From positions 1-58,378 of the IMG/VR virus record IMGVR_UViG_3300032020_000004: a stretch of DNA of 58,378 nucleotides, one strand, 5' to 3'. Within the stretch, counting starts at the first letter, position 1. Each line of letters opens with the position of its first letter. The notes beneath the pieces were generated by a model. It saw only the letters and a list, made by a program, of their open reading frames with translations, made no database searches and was not told the DNA's origin. The position numbers and the translations under genes were made by a program. Below are positions 15,664 through 23,579 of this stretch, piece after piece. This stretch comes from a virus.

Positions 15664-16438
15664 AAACACAGAGACGGGGGAGGTGGTGGTAAAGGAGGCG
15701 GAGTATTTGCAAACAGCTATAGATTCAGCAGGATGGACGGGCATCCAATGTAAATGCGAGGTATTGCCAGAGCAGCTGCCTCAGAGGAAGGATAAAAGAA
15801 GCCGAGCTGAGAGGAAAAGGGATAAGCAGAAGCCCACTGCTGTGACTGTAGTGAAACCAGGGGAGAAAGTGGCAGATCATGTGCCTACAGCTGCCGCGCT
15901 TGCAACTGTAGTTGAGCAGGATAATGTCGTTGCGGAGTCGGTTGTCGGCGTTCCGACTGAGGCAGAGCAGGCAGCGTATGACCATAAGTGCCAGATTGAG
16001 GCGATGGTCTTGGAAGCCGAGGTCATGTTTATTAGGATAGGTCAGCTTCTGTATAATGCCCGGGAGAACGCTGAGTGGAGCATCTTGCATTACGAATCGT
16101 ATAAAGAATATGTAGAGAGCCTCAAGTTACCTGTTACTGCTTCGTATTCTTGGGCTACTCGGCTCAGCAATATTTATGAGTACCTAGTCATGAACATGGG
16201 ACTGGATGAGAAATTACTTGCTGAGATCGGTGTTGCTAAACTGACTCGGCTCTTGCCGTTAGCTAGGAAAGGTGGACTAACGCTAGAGGTTATTGAGGCT
16301 GCGCGTGTTTTAAGTGACCTAGATTTGAGGGAAGAATTGGGGCAAAACATAGGTGCTAGTGAAGGGGAACCAGACCTCATAATTTGTCCAAGATGCGGAG
16401 AGCAATTTAATGCGAGGACAGCGACGAGAGTGAAATAA
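15644..16438 (+). CDS. Phage protein with helical domain and C-terminal zinc knuckle
   Basis: 264 residues with AAGGAGGATAGAG before the ATG. The N-terminal 40 residues form a small beta domain, a lysine-rich linker follows, then a helical domain (residues about 110-235: LEAEVMFIRIGQLLYNAREN, KLTRLLPLARKGG) resembling DUF3102/ParB-HTH-like regions of phage and plasmid regulators. It closes with one CPRC knuckle (PDLIICPRCGEQF). The final stop overlaps the ATG of the HNH gene (TAATG). A DNA-binding regulatory role is possible. Confidence 0.5.
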   Translation: MNRYRIENTETGEVVVKEAEYLQTAIDSAGWTGIQCKCEVLPEQLPQRKDKRSRAERKRDKQKPTAVTVVKPGEKVADHVPTAAALATVVEQDNVVAESVVGVPTEAEQAAYDHKCQIEAMVLEAEVMFIRIGQLLYNARENAEWSILHYESYKEYVESLKLPVTASYSWATRLSNIYEYLVMNMGLDEKLLAEIGVAKLTRLLPLARKGGLTLEVIEAARVLSDLDLREELGQNIGASEGEPDLIICPRCGEQFNARTATRVK

Positions 16439-17019
16439 TGCCACAAATAGGTGAAGTCCGAAGCGCCAAAGATATTGGTCGTAGCTATACTGGTCTATAC
16501 AAATGGGTAGCTTGCCCGGATTGCGGCAAGGAACGTTGGGGCAGATTTCGTAATGGTCGGCTTGATTCCATCAGATGTCGTGCTTGCGCTGCTCGCATGC
16601 CTGACAGAAGATTAGCAGCTAGCACCTCGAGAAGAGGTGATAAGCATCCTCAATGGAAGGGTGGTAGAAGAAAGGTTAAAGGTGGTTATATTGAAGTCTT
16701 ATTGTCGCCTGATGATTTTTTCTGGCCTATGGCGAAGAAAGATGGGTATGTAGCAGAACACCGTTTGGTTGTAGCGGAGTCTTTTGGGCGCTGTTTGCTT
16801 CCGTGGGAGATTGTTCACCATAAAAAGGGCTGTGCTAAAGATGATAACAGATATCCTGAGACTCTGCAGCTCACTAGTGATGTTGGACATAATCAAATTA
16901 CATTGTGGGAACGGAAGTTGGATAAGTTACTGGAGCAGCAGCGAGAGCTAAAGGTAGAAGTCAGGCTGCTTAGATTTGAGAATAAGCTTTTGATGGAAAG
17001 ACTAAGAAATGGCATTTAG
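16438..17019 (+). CDS. HNH homing endonuclease (NUMOD-type zinc N-terminus)
   Basis: 193 residues. An N-terminal zinc module (CPDCGKERWGRF...CRAC, residues about 24-49) precedes WKGG, then the HNH core GYVAEHRLVVAE...EIVHHKKGCAKDDNR (residues about 100-140), and a C-terminal coiled coil. It shares this architecture with 35012 and 46668. Start/stop overlap with the preceding gene implies translational coupling; its own 3' end overlaps the next HNH gene. Free-standing homing endonucleases of this kind spread their own gene between phages. Confidence 0.85.
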   Translation: MPQIGEVRSAKDIGRSYTGLYKWVACPDCGKERWGRFRNGRLDSIRCRACAARMPDRRLAASTSRRGDKHPQWKGGRRKVKGGYIEVLLSPDDFFWPMAKKDGYVAEHRLVVAESFGRCLLPWEIVHHKKGCAKDDNRYPETLQLTSDVGHNQITLWERKLDKLLEQQRELKVEVRLLRFENKLLMERLRNGI

Positions 17020-17323
17020 CCGAGAAGTAAAAGAGGCTGTTTTAAGGCGGTCAAGTGGGTTATGCGAACGGAAATTACCGAATGGGCAACGCTGTTTAGC
17101 TCTCGGCGCTGAGTTTCATCATATAGTGCTACGGAGCCGTCACGGTAAAAGAATAAAGAAACTGGCGGACAGTGAGGAGAATTGTATGCTAATCTGTTTA
17201 ACCTGTCATCGAAATAGGCACGACGGCGTCGGCTGGAACGCCGATGCCGACAGTTTAGTACCCGGCGCTGATTTTAGGCTTGCTCTCAGAGAAGGAGGAC
17301 TAGATGGAACAAAGAACATTTAG
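17009..17323 (+). CDS. HNH nuclease
   Basis: 104 residues. Motifs in order: CERKLPNGQRC, AEFHHIVLRSRHGK, NCMLICLTCHRNRHDG, giving the HH, N and H residues and two zinc knuckles of McrA-type HNH domains. It is smaller than the neighbouring endonuclease and could be a phage-own nuclease such as those linked to DNA packaging or recombination. Overlaps of 11 and 20 nt with neighbours suggest one operon. Confidence 0.75.
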   Translation: MAFSREVKEAVLRRSSGLCERKLPNGQRCLALGAEFHHIVLRSRHGKRIKKLADSEENCMLICLTCHRNRHDGVGWNADADSLVPGADFRLALREGGLDGTKNI

Positions 17324-17648
17324 AAGGAATGAGATACGGACGCCGTTTGAGAAATGCCCGACCTGTGGTGCTGATGTCAGGCTGCGGCTGGAAGAAGTTA
17401 ATGGAGAAAAGCAGCTCAAGCTGTTTAATCCTGATGATAGCCAGCACGTTTGTCAGATTGAGCTCAGGAATGAGTTTGAGAAGCACCCGATCGGGCAGAC
17501 TGTAACCGGTAAGAGGGTGACTGATTTTCAGCTGCGGGGCCGGCGCCTGACTATAACGCTTGAAGATGGGCATGTGCTTACTATTTCTGCGGCTGGCCGC
17601 CCACTTACGATAAGACTGGAGGGGCCGAGCGGGCTATTACAAGAGTAA
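17304..17648 (+). CDS. Hypothetical zinc-knuckle protein
   Basis: 114 residues. An N-terminal CPTC (residue about 18) and later HVC form a possible zinc site, followed by a beta-rich C-terminal half (RVTDFQLRGRRLTITLEDGH). ATG is preceded by GAAGGAGGACTAG. No family recognised; location next to replication genes. Confidence 0.55.
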   Translation: MEQRTFRRNEIRTPFEKCPTCGADVRLRLEEVNGEKQLKLFNPDDSQHVCQIELRNEFEKHPIGQTVTGKRVTDFQLRGRRLTITLEDGHVLTISAAGRPLTIRLEGPSGLLQE

Positions 17649-17657
17649 GGAGGGAAC

Positions 17658-18425
17658 ATGAAAGACCAGACTCTGCAGATCCGTGATAAGGTTCTGCGTC
17701 CTGGCTTTACCCAAATTCCGAATCAGGTTCTGAGGGATGGCAGACTGGCTCCCGGTGATAAGATTTTGTATGCTCTGTTACTGAGCTATGCTTGGCAACA
17801 GAGTTTTTGTTATCCGGGGCAGAAACGGCTGGCTGATGATATGAATTGTGATAGCAGGACAATCAGGCGCCATCTGGCCGCTCTCGAAGAGGTTGGCTTG
17901 GTATCCGAGATGCGCAGAGGGTTGTCTAAAACGAATGTTTATGTTCTTGAGCCCTTGCATTTAGCCTACCCTGAAGCTGATAGGACAGAATTGTCCGCTC
18001 AAGAAGGTACAATTTTGTCCGCTCCTGATGGGTCACCAGTGTCCGATAAAGAATACTCAGTAGAAGAAGATACAATTAAGAAGACTCAGGGGTTGTCACG
18101 CAATCCTAAAATAGCTGAGATGCAGAAGTTTCTTGGCTTCCCAGAGCCTAACGCCCCGTATCGACTTCATTGTAGAACAGACCCGATCCCTAATCCGGCG
18201 AAGGAAGCTGGGTTTGTAAAGAAGATGCTAAGCCGAGGTTTCAGCTGGGATGAGATTTTTGGTCTGTGGAAGGATAAGGTGATATACAGGGGTGGAGAGT
18301 TCGTCAGTATGCAGTGGGTGAATGAGGATATTGGAAAGGGAGAAAGGCATAGAAAGGATAGGGGAGATACTGAAGCGGCAGGGGCTGAAAGGCTCGTCGC
18401 CAGCGTCGGCAAGCCGCTTCGCTGA
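17658..18425 (+). CDS. Replication initiator/DnaD-like protein with winged helix
   Basis: 255 residues after AAGGAGGGAAC. Residues about 15-100 form a winged-helix domain (FTQIPNQVLRDGRLAPGDKI, LYALLLSYAW, RLADDMNCDSRTIRRHLAAL), as in phage O/DnaD-type initiators and HTH_36 proteins. A flexible middle is followed by a C-terminal helical segment (FVKKMLSRGFSWDEIFGLWK). The DnaC-like loader gene overlaps its 3' end by 104 nt, the standard initiator-loader pairing that recruits host DnaB helicase to the phage origin. Confidence 0.7.
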   Translation: MKDQTLQIRDKVLRPGFTQIPNQVLRDGRLAPGDKILYALLLSYAWQQSFCYPGQKRLADDMNCDSRTIRRHLAALEEVGLVSEMRRGLSKTNVYVLEPLHLAYPEADRTELSAQEGTILSAPDGSPVSDKEYSVEEDTIKKTQGLSRNPKIAEMQKFLGFPEPNAPYRLHCRTDPIPNPAKEAGFVKKMLSRGFSWDEIFGLWKDKVIYRGGEFVSMQWVNEDIGKGERHRKDRGDTEAAGAERLVASVGKPLR

Positions 18426-19101
18426 GGTGTATAACTGCAAAGTCTGCCTGGATTCTGGCTGGGTGTATCCGCTTGGTCAGGATGGCCGGCCTGACTACAG
18501 CCGAGTTATCCGCTGCCGGTGTATGAAGGACCAAGATGAGCAGGAAAGGAGAGAGGGATATCTCAGGCGTTGTGGCTTACCGGCTGGAACTGATAGCATG
18601 ACGTTTGAGAGATTCCAAAGGATAGCTGGGCTGGAGAAAGCCTATGATGCAGCGCTGCAACTGGCTGATGGAGCTGGGGGGGTGAAGTGGCTGACGCTGA
18701 TGGGTGGTGTAGACCTGGGTAAGACTCACCTGGCGATTGCTATTTGCCACAGGTGGCTGGCCCGGGGTATGCCAGCCAGGTATGCCTATGTGCCGTTACT
18801 GCTGGATGAGCTGAGGAGGGGATTTGAGCTCGAGGGTGAGAGGTCGTATGATAGCCAGTTCCAGTTTTTCTGTAGTGTGCCGCTGCTGGTCCTAGATGAT
18901 CTCGGGACCGAGTCGGCTACTAAGTGGGTCGAGGAGAAGCTAGACACCATCATAGATTATAGATGTGTCAATGGATTAGCGCTGGTGGTGACGACAAATC
19001 TGCCGCTTGATGCTCTGCCGGTGAGGATAGCCAGTAGGCTTCAGAGATCTGGCAGGGTGGTAGTGATAGATGCCCCGGAGTATAGGTTGAGGAGGAGTTG
19101 A
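18322..19101 (+). CDS. DnaC-like helicase loader (AAA+ ATPase)
   Basis: 259 residues. Walker A GGVDLGKT at residues 128-135, Walker B LLVLDDLG at 187-194, and sensor LVVTTNLP near 225 identify a DnaC/IstB-type AAA+ ATPase. An N-terminal cysteine cluster (C39, C42, C65, C67) is a probable zinc site as in primosomal loaders. The glycine usually following the first Walker G-x-x is Asp here (VDL), a mild deviation. No replicative helicase is encoded, so host DnaB is the likely client. The start within the previous gene is uncertain. Confidence 0.8.
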   Translation: MRILEREKGIERIGEILKRQGLKGSSPASASRFAEVYNCKVCLDSGWVYPLGQDGRPDYSRVIRCRCMKDQDEQERREGYLRRCGLPAGTDSMTFERFQRIAGLEKAYDAALQLADGAGGVKWLTLMGGVDLGKTHLAIAICHRWLARGMPARYAYVPLLLDELRRGFELEGERSYDSQFQFFCSVPLLVLDDLGTESATKWVEEKLDTIIDYRCVNGLALVVTTNLPLDALPVRIASRLQRSGRVVVIDAPEYRLRRS

Positions 19102-19524
19102 GTGCAACCAAAGATAGAAATTAACGTAACCGGTGTTGATGACCCCTTAATAAAGAGGAGACTCAAACGCATAGCGAAACCCGATTCGGGGGTAGGCAAT
19201 ATTAGACCGTGCCTGTTGTGTCAAAGCCAAACCTCATGGACGGTAAATGACCACCCTGTATGTCCTTCGTGCCAAGCCAGGTATGGCTTCTTCAAGAAAG
19301 ATTGGTTGCCTGATGCTTGTGAGGTTTGCGGCGCCCAGGGCGAATGGGTCTGTGGGAAAGATGACAAACACTCTCTATGCTATTGCCACCGGGATGCTTG
19401 GTTTGACTGGACTAGGGAGCCATTTCTCCCACGGGGTTATGATAAATTGCCAGAGAAGGAGAAAGATATTGCTTGGGAGAAGGCTTTTGCCGAGTTTATC
19501 CAAGAGATGAAGATAAAACAATAG
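19102..19524 (+). CDS. Cysteine-rich zinc-binding protein
   Basis: 140 residues, GTG start directly after the loader stop with GAGGAGTTGA. Two pairs of knuckles are visible: CLLC...CPSC (residues about 37-56) and CEVCGAQGEWVC...CYCH (about 72-97). The rest is helical and charged. Could be a primosome accessory or nucleic-acid-binding protein; no named family. Confidence 0.55.
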   Translation: MQPKIEINVTGVDDPLIKRRLKRIAKPDSGVGNIRPCLLCQSQTSWTVNDHPVCPSCQARYGFFKKDWLPDACEVCGAQGEWVCGKDDKHSLCYCHRDAWFDWTREPFLPRGYDKLPEKEKDIAWEKAFAEFIQEMKIKQ

Positions 19525-19542
19525 CCGATACTGTGAAAGGAG

Positions 19543-19743
19543 ATGAAGATGAAAAGCTATGATTGCCGAAACCCGGTTAAATGCCAGGTATTCCACGATG
19601 CTGAGTCTTATGAGGAATTACTGGTAGCGATAACTAAGTGGTGGAAAGGTGTGAAGGAGGAGGTCCCGACGCTTGAGGTTATTTTCTTTCATATAGATGA
19701 TAACCTGACGCATAACGCCGCTGTTTACTGGTGCCATGATTAA
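19543..19743 (+). CDS. Hypothetical small protein
   Basis: 66 residues after GAAAGGAG. Contains a helix with SYEELLVAITKWWKGVKEEV and a beta strand LEVIFFHIDDN. No motif recognised. It ends the first early operon; the next gene has its own promoter. Confidence 0.5.
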   Translation: MKMKSYDCRNPVKCQVFHDAESYEELLVAITKWWKGVKEEVPTLEVIFFHIDDNLTHNAAVYWCHD

Positions 19744-19819
19744 GGTGCGAAGATGACGCTAAGGCTTGACAGTGTGATGGGCTGTTCAGTCAGGACCAGG
19801 GGTGAAGGCGGGCCGCAGA

Positions 19820-19848
19820 TTGATTTTATTGTGCAAATCTGGTATAAT
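19820..19848 (+). promoter_or_regulatory. Leaderless promoter of the PD-(D/E)XK nuclease gene
   Basis: TTGATT (19820-19825), 17-bp spacer, TATAAT (19843-19848) preceded by TGG. The ATG at 19857 is 8 nt after the -10 box and there is no ribosome binding site, so the transcript should start at or just before the start codon. Confidence 0.7.
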
Positions 19849-19856
19849 AAATTCAA

Positions 19857-20741
19857 ATGGTTAGATTATCTGATGTTTGGATGCCTTGGCAGCTGGATTT
19901 CCTGCGCAATAATTTTTTAAACGTTAGCTATGCTGATATTGCTGGTGTCGTTGAGAAGAGTGAGAATGCCGTTAGAAATAAAGCCTGGGAATTAAGGCTT
20001 AGAAAGAAGGCGCTGCAGTATTCAGACGAAGAAAAGCAAAAGATAAAGCAGTTATATGAACAGGGAATATCCTTGCCAATGATAGCTGAGCAATTATGCA
20101 GACCGAAGACTGGTATATGTCATGAGGCTCGAAAGATGGGTTTGACTGATTTGCGCCGTCCTGCCGGCCTCGAAGAGCGAGCTAAAATAGCAAATATCAC
20201 TCGAGAGAGAATCCGGAGGGATGGTCACCCTAGAGGGTCAAGGGTGGTGATAACCTGCCCGGTGTGTGGCAAGTTTTTTGATGTAAAGCAGTCAGCAGGC
20301 CAGGTATTCTGTAGTATAAAATGTGCCAATAAAGTAAAAGTCCAAAATAAACTGACTTATTCTCGCGGTGCTGGCGGCAAACGAGAAGATTTGGGTGGTC
20401 AATACTTCAGAAGCTCCTATGAGGCTAATTATGCTCGGTATCTTAATTTTCTAATGGCGCATGGCGAACCGATAGTAGAATGGGAATTTGAAGCCGAGAC
20501 ATTTGAGTTCACGAAGATTAAGCGAGGAACGCGGTTTTATACGCCTGATTTTAGGCTGTTGTTCTCTGATGGACATGTAGAATATCATGAAGTTAAGGGA
20601 TGGGATTACGCAAGAGGCAAAACAGCGAGAAAGCGCATGGCAAAGTATTTTCCATATGTGAAGTTGGTGCTCATTGATGTTGATTTTTTCAAGGCGATAA
20701 AGCGTAAGGGGCATGATAAACTGATTCTAGGATGGGAATAG
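19857..20741 (+). CDS. Free-standing PD-(D/E)XK nuclease with HTH and zinc finger (homing endonuclease-like)
   Basis: 294 residues. Two helix-turn-helix-like segments (residues 24-45, SYADIAGVVEKSENAVRNKA; and 71-92) are followed by a zinc finger (CPVC at 134-137, C152, C156) and a C-terminal nuclease core: E189 in SSYEAN, D231 in YTPDF, and E245/K247 in HEVKGW. This is the catalytic arrangement of DUF1064/I-Ssp6803I-like nucleases. A private leaderless promoter and insertion among unrelated small genes fit a mobile homing gene. A phage resolvase is the alternative. Confidence 0.7.
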   Translation: MVRLSDVWMPWQLDFLRNNFLNVSYADIAGVVEKSENAVRNKAWELRLRKKALQYSDEEKQKIKQLYEQGISLPMIAEQLCRPKTGICHEARKMGLTDLRRPAGLEERAKIANITRERIRRDGHPRGSRVVITCPVCGKFFDVKQSAGQVFCSIKCANKVKVQNKLTYSRGAGGKREDLGGQYFRSSYEANYARYLNFLMAHGEPIVEWEFEAETFEFTKIKRGTRFYTPDFRLLFSDGHVEYHEVKGWDYARGKTARKRMAKYFPYVKLVLIDVDFFKAIKRKGHDKLILGWE

Positions 20742-20836
20742 TGGATTGTAGAGCTCCAAAGGCGGTCCCTGGCTGTGAGCCGAAGCTGATAATTACGATA
20801 GGAGAGGCGTTAAGTGTCTAGTGTAGAGAAGGCAAG

Positions 20837-20983
20837 ATGATTACTATAAGGCGAGTGAACTATGATGTTGGATGGTTACCACGTAAGTTCTGGCGGCATA
20901 TCTGGACACCGGTTTGGCACGATGGTCGGGGTAGATATATCTCTATCGGCTTATGGCTCTTTGCCTTCTATAGAGGTTATTGA
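20837..20983 (+). CDS. Hypothetical small aromatic-rich protein
   Basis: 48 residues rich in Trp and Tyr (FWRHIWTPVWHDGRG, then IGLWLFAFYRGY). GAAGGCAAG lies upstream. Resembles short phage inner-membrane-associated peptides but nothing specific. The 95 bases before it hold no other gene. Confidence 0.45.
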   Translation: MITIRRVNYDVGWLPRKFWRHIWTPVWHDGRGRYISIGLWLFAFYRGY

Positions 20984-20996
20984 GAGGAGGTAGGGA

Positions 20997-21398
20997 GTGT
21001 TGATTGTATCGTTCGCCTGGACCACCGCCGCGCTGCTGGCCGGAGCCAAAAGCTGCACCCGGCGCAGTTGGAATGATGATTATGCCAGGCGTTTTAAGGC
21101 TGGTGCCGTGGTTCAAGGTTGGGATAGGCTGCCCCGAGTTGGCGGCCAGCAGGTAGCGATTATTAGGCTGACTACTGACCCGTACCTGCAGCGGACAAGC
21201 CAGATGACTGAAATGGACTATCGAGCTGAAGGTCTTGAATGGATGGAGCAGAATGGAATCTTGATTCGTGGGAAGTACCCGAGGCAATTCTTTGACCAGT
21301 GGAAGGCCGCTGATGAGCTTGTCTATGTTGTCAGGTTTCAACTGATGAAGCGGCTGGTGCCGGCTGAGCTCTATCTAGTTGGTGGGAGCTCACTGTAA
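20997..21398 (+). CDS. ASCH/PUA-like domain protein
   Basis: 133 residues, GTG start after GAGGAGGTAGG. The pattern FAWTTAALLAGAKSCTRRSW, VVQGWDRLPR, AIIRLTTDPYLQ, then MTEMDYRAEGLEWMEQNG, corresponds to small ASCH-like domains that bind RNA or modified nucleotides. Function in phages is unknown. It is the last gene before a 520-bp non-coding stretch. Confidence 0.55.
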   Translation: MLIVSFAWTTAALLAGAKSCTRRSWNDDYARRFKAGAVVQGWDRLPRVGGQQVAIIRLTTDPYLQRTSQMTEMDYRAEGLEWMEQNGILIRGKYPRQFFDQWKAADELVYVVRFQLMKRLVPAELYLVGGSSL

Positions 21399-21811
21399 TG
21401 ACTTGCTGCCTGCCGTTTCATGGGAGTGCATAATAATCTCCTCGTTTAATGGTCAGCCCTTTGTCGTATCTTAAATTTCCGCAGTGTCATTCAATGAAGA
21501 GGGCTTTGTTGTTTAATTCAGCTCTGTGAGCTTTAGCGAGTCAAAGTTGTAATCTCATGCCAATACACTGATTGCTTCAAGGTATCTTTCCTCTCATACT
21601 GTCATTTAAGCCACTCATTAGCCTTCCTAGTTCGTCTTGTGGTATTTTGTCGCCCCTGCCATGTGGGTTATGGTGGAACCGGCGGTTGGGAACCGTGTGG
21701 GCAGTTCTGAAAAGCAGATTTGTAAACCTTGAAAGAGCATAGGTAATGACAGGAGTGGTTTGTTTTCTACCGACTGCTATCGTTGTATCGTAGCATTGGG
21801 CTGCTATTTAT
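21399..21811. other. Non-coding region upstream of a promoter module
   Basis: No ORF of credible length or ribosome binding site is found on either strand. The region contains several short inverted repeats, for example AGCTC/GAGCT around 21522-21535 and AACCG/CGGTT/AACCG around 21678-21697, the latter able to form alternative hairpins. It could be an origin, a decayed gene or a regulatory RNA region; nothing decides among these. Confidence 0.5.
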
Positions 21812-21827
21812 GTTGTAGTGCTACAAC
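21812..21827. promoter_or_regulatory. Operator-like palindrome GTTGTAGTGCTACAAC
   Basis: Two perfect 7-bp arms flank TG. It is the best copy of the family. Its first base is exactly 40 bp upstream of the -35 box at 21852, the same spacing as at 30356/30396, and both copies are followed by a TGTAAATG motif. Confidence 0.7.
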
Positions 21828-21851
21828 CGCTGTAAATGTCTGTATCTGGAC

Positions 21852-21886
21852 TTGACAAAAGCAAGTTGTAGTGTTACGCTTATAAT
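21852..21886 (+). promoter_or_regulatory. Promoter module with internal operator half-site
   Basis: TTGACA (21852-21857) is followed after 17 bp by TACGCT (21875-21880, extended by TGT) and immediately by TATAAT (21881-21886). GTTGTAGTGTTAC between the boxes is a half operator. The same AGTGTTACGCTTATAAT block recurs at 30411-30429 and similar ones at 23980, 26271 and 30699. Which -10 is used is not decided by sequence. Confidence 0.7.
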
Positions 21887-21920
21887 AGGATAAAAAATAA
21901 CCGAAAGGAATTGAAGGGAA

Positions 21921-22217
21921 ATGCCACACGTGTATCTACTGCACTTCGACAAGCCGCTCCATCATGCCCAGCATTATTGTGGTTGGACGTCTAATGGTGT
22001 GGAGCAAAGACTGGCGACGCATCTGGCTGGTAATGGTTCTAAGCTGGTCAAGGCGGTTGTGGCGAATGGTTCTGAGGTGGCCGTGGCCAGGGTGTGGGAT
22101 CATGATGGCTGGCAGACAGCACGGCAGCGAGAGCGCCGTATGAAGAATACTCACCACCTGCCGTCGTATTGCCCGGTGTGCCGTGAAGCTAGAAAGAATG
22201 GAAATGGAGGGCATTAG
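21921..22217 (+). CDS. GIY-YIG nuclease-like protein
   Basis: 98 residues, with AAGGAATTGAAGGG before the ATG. HVYLLHF and HYCGWT (residues 3-9 and 18-23) take the places of GIY and YIG, followed by VEQRLATHLAGNGSKLVKA, the usual R/H-containing helix, and a C-terminal ERRMKNTHHLPSYCPVC. This is a single-domain GIY-YIG protein of the UvrC/homing family. Its own operator-controlled promoter lies just upstream. Confidence 0.7.
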   Translation: MPHVYLLHFDKPLHHAQHYCGWTSNGVEQRLATHLAGNGSKLVKAVVANGSEVAVARVWDHDGWQTARQRERRMKNTHHLPSYCPVCREARKNGNGGH

Positions 22218-22218
22218 G

Positions 22219-22386
22219 ATGGAGAGAAACATGGATGAACTTATCAGAGAGATGTACCAGAAAGGACTGATTGAGATTGTCAGGAAGCCGAGGTCTGAGG
22301 AGTTAGCTGAATTGATAAGAAGCACCAAGGCGATGCCTGGTGACTGGTTGCACTGGTTGGATTATGCAAAGGCGGTGAGGAACTGA
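22219..22386 (+). CDS. Hypothetical small helical protein
   Basis: 55 residues from ATG 22219, with GGAGGG 8 nt upstream. Helical and charged (MDELIREMYQKGLIEIVRK), closing with WLHWLDYAKAVRN. The stop overlaps the next possible start (22386). Confidence 0.5.
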   Translation: MERNMDELIREMYQKGLIEIVRKPRSEELAELIRSTKAMPGDWLHWLDYAKAVRN

Positions 22387-22406
22387 TGAAGATAAGGAGA
22401 TGTAGC

Positions 22407-22784
22407 ATGGCAGAGGAAAGGATTAGGTTGCCTGAAGAGGCGGAGATAATTCTCGGTAAGCTGATGGCTGAGTACCAGTATGCTCATGCTCCAGCAAAGA
22501 TGAAGTTCCCGGATGGGCTGAGGTATCGCTACTGGGGCAAGTTTGAGCTGTTTACTGGTATCTGGGCGTTCTGCTACAGCATGACCAGAAATGAGAATGG
22601 TAAGTTTATCAGCTGGGTATACATGCCTAATGTTGGCAAGAAGCAGTGGGTGAAGAGGAAAGTGTTGGAGAACAGGCTGATGAAGGATGCCAAGGCCCGG
22701 GCGCTGAGGATGTATAACCAGCATAAGCCGGTCCAAGATAAGTATGAGGCGCTGCTGAAAAAGAGGCAGCGGAAAAGGAGGTAA
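22407..22784 (+). CDS. Hypothetical basic protein
   Basis: 125 residues from ATG 22407 (AAGGAGA six nt upstream); an in-frame ATG at 22386 is less well placed. Central region YRYWGKFELFTGIWAFCYSM suggests a small alpha/beta domain; the C-terminus is strongly basic (KKRQRKRR). Nucleic-acid binding is plausible. Confidence 0.5.
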   Translation: MAEERIRLPEEAEIILGKLMAEYQYAHAPAKMKFPDGLRYRYWGKFELFTGIWAFCYSMTRNENGKFISWVYMPNVGKKQWVKRKVLENRLMKDAKARALRMYNQHKPVQDKYEALLKKRQRKRR

Positions 22785-22786
22785 AG

Positions 22787-23005
22787 GTGAAGATAGAGAA
22801 GCGCTTTAAGAGAGGTAAGCCTGAGCAGAAGTTCAGTGGACGCGTGGAGGTAGCAGTTACAGGGTTAGATACAGACGGGAACAGGATGCAGCTCCATCAA
22901 GGTCCCTGGCGGCGCAGCATCAGAGTTAGTGATACGACTGTTGATGAAGTATTTGATATTGTATATGCTGCGTTAGAAGGAAAAGAGAGTAAGAGTGATG
23001 CGTAG
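22787..23005 (+). CDS. Hypothetical protein
   Basis: 72 residues, GTG start after AAAGGAGGTAAAG. A short beta sheet (GRVEVAVTGLDTDGNRMQL) then a helix (VDEVFDIVYAALEG). Overlaps the next gene by 8 nt. Confidence 0.5.
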   Translation: MKIEKRFKRGKPEQKFSGRVEVAVTGLDTDGNRMQLHQGPWRRSIRVSDTTVDEVFDIVYAALEGKESKSDA

Positions 23006-23267
23006 AAATCCGTATCAGCTGGAGTTTATGGAGAAAAGGAATCTGGCGCTAGAAATACCGGCGAAGTGCCTGTGTGGTGGTAAGCTAGTGTTAGGAGTAG
23101 GCCCGATTGGTTTATATGGCATCAAGGCGTATTATGAAGTCAGCTGCCAAGGCTGTGATGAGCATTATCACCTGTATTTCAACAAGATAGGTGTGCCGGA
23201 TATGCAGCTGAGAATCTGGAATCCGCCAGAGTTCTTTGGCCGTTTAGTCTGGCCAGTCAATAACTGA
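22998..23267 (+). CDS. Zinc-ribbon protein
   Basis: 89 residues. CLCG (residue about 24) and CQGC (about 50) form a four-cysteine ribbon with the intervening strands; C-terminal segment IWNPPEFFGRLVWPV. GTG at 22995 is an alternative start. Function unknown. Confidence 0.5.
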   Translation: MRRNPYQLEFMEKRNLALEIPAKCLCGGKLVLGVGPIGLYGIKAYYEVSCQGCDEHYHLYFNKIGVPDMQLRIWNPPEFFGRLVWPVNN

Positions 23268-23277
23268 GGAGGGAATC

Positions 23278-23532
23278 GTGGCAAAACTGGTTATGCTGGA
23301 AGGGAAAGAGGAGCTGGCAAAGCTCGAACAGCAGGGAGTCAAGGTTAGATTTAAGGTGCTGGTCCGGCAGTGTAGAGTGGTTAAGAATGGCTGGTTGATG
23401 ATTCGGTCGGATGAGCCAAAGAATGGAGCAGCGATAGTGCTGGGCACGCCTGATTTTGTGGCGGTGTGTAAGATTGGCTGGGAGGATGATGAAGCCAAAA
23501 CGCTGCCGGTGGTCAAGTCGCTAGATTTGTAA
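23278..23532 (+). CDS. Hypothetical protein
   Basis: 84 residues, GTG start after GAGGAGGGAATC. The product is a single alpha/beta unit with LVRQCRVVKNGWLMIRSDE and IVLGTPDFVAVCK. No recognised family. Confidence 0.5.
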   Translation: MAKLVMLEGKEELAKLEQQGVKVRFKVLVRQCRVVKNGWLMIRSDEPKNGAAIVLGTPDFVAVCKIGWEDDEAKTLPVVKSLDL

Positions 23533-23544
23533 ATAAAGAATGAC

Positions 23545-23573
23545 TTGACTAACAGAAGTAGTTTTGCTAGAAT
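23545..23573 (+). promoter_or_regulatory. Leaderless promoter of an HNH gene
   Basis: TTGACT (23545-23550), 17-bp spacer, TAGAAT (23568-23573); the ATG at 23580 follows after 6 nt with no ribosome binding site. Confidence 0.7.
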
Positions 23574-23579
23574 GCAAGT

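Noticed and set aside
21852-21886. Using only TATAAT at 21881 as -10 with TTGACA
   Set aside because: The spacer would be 23 bp, too long. TACGCT with TGT gives 17 bp and is supported by the leaderless copy at 26253, though a dual role cannot be excluded.
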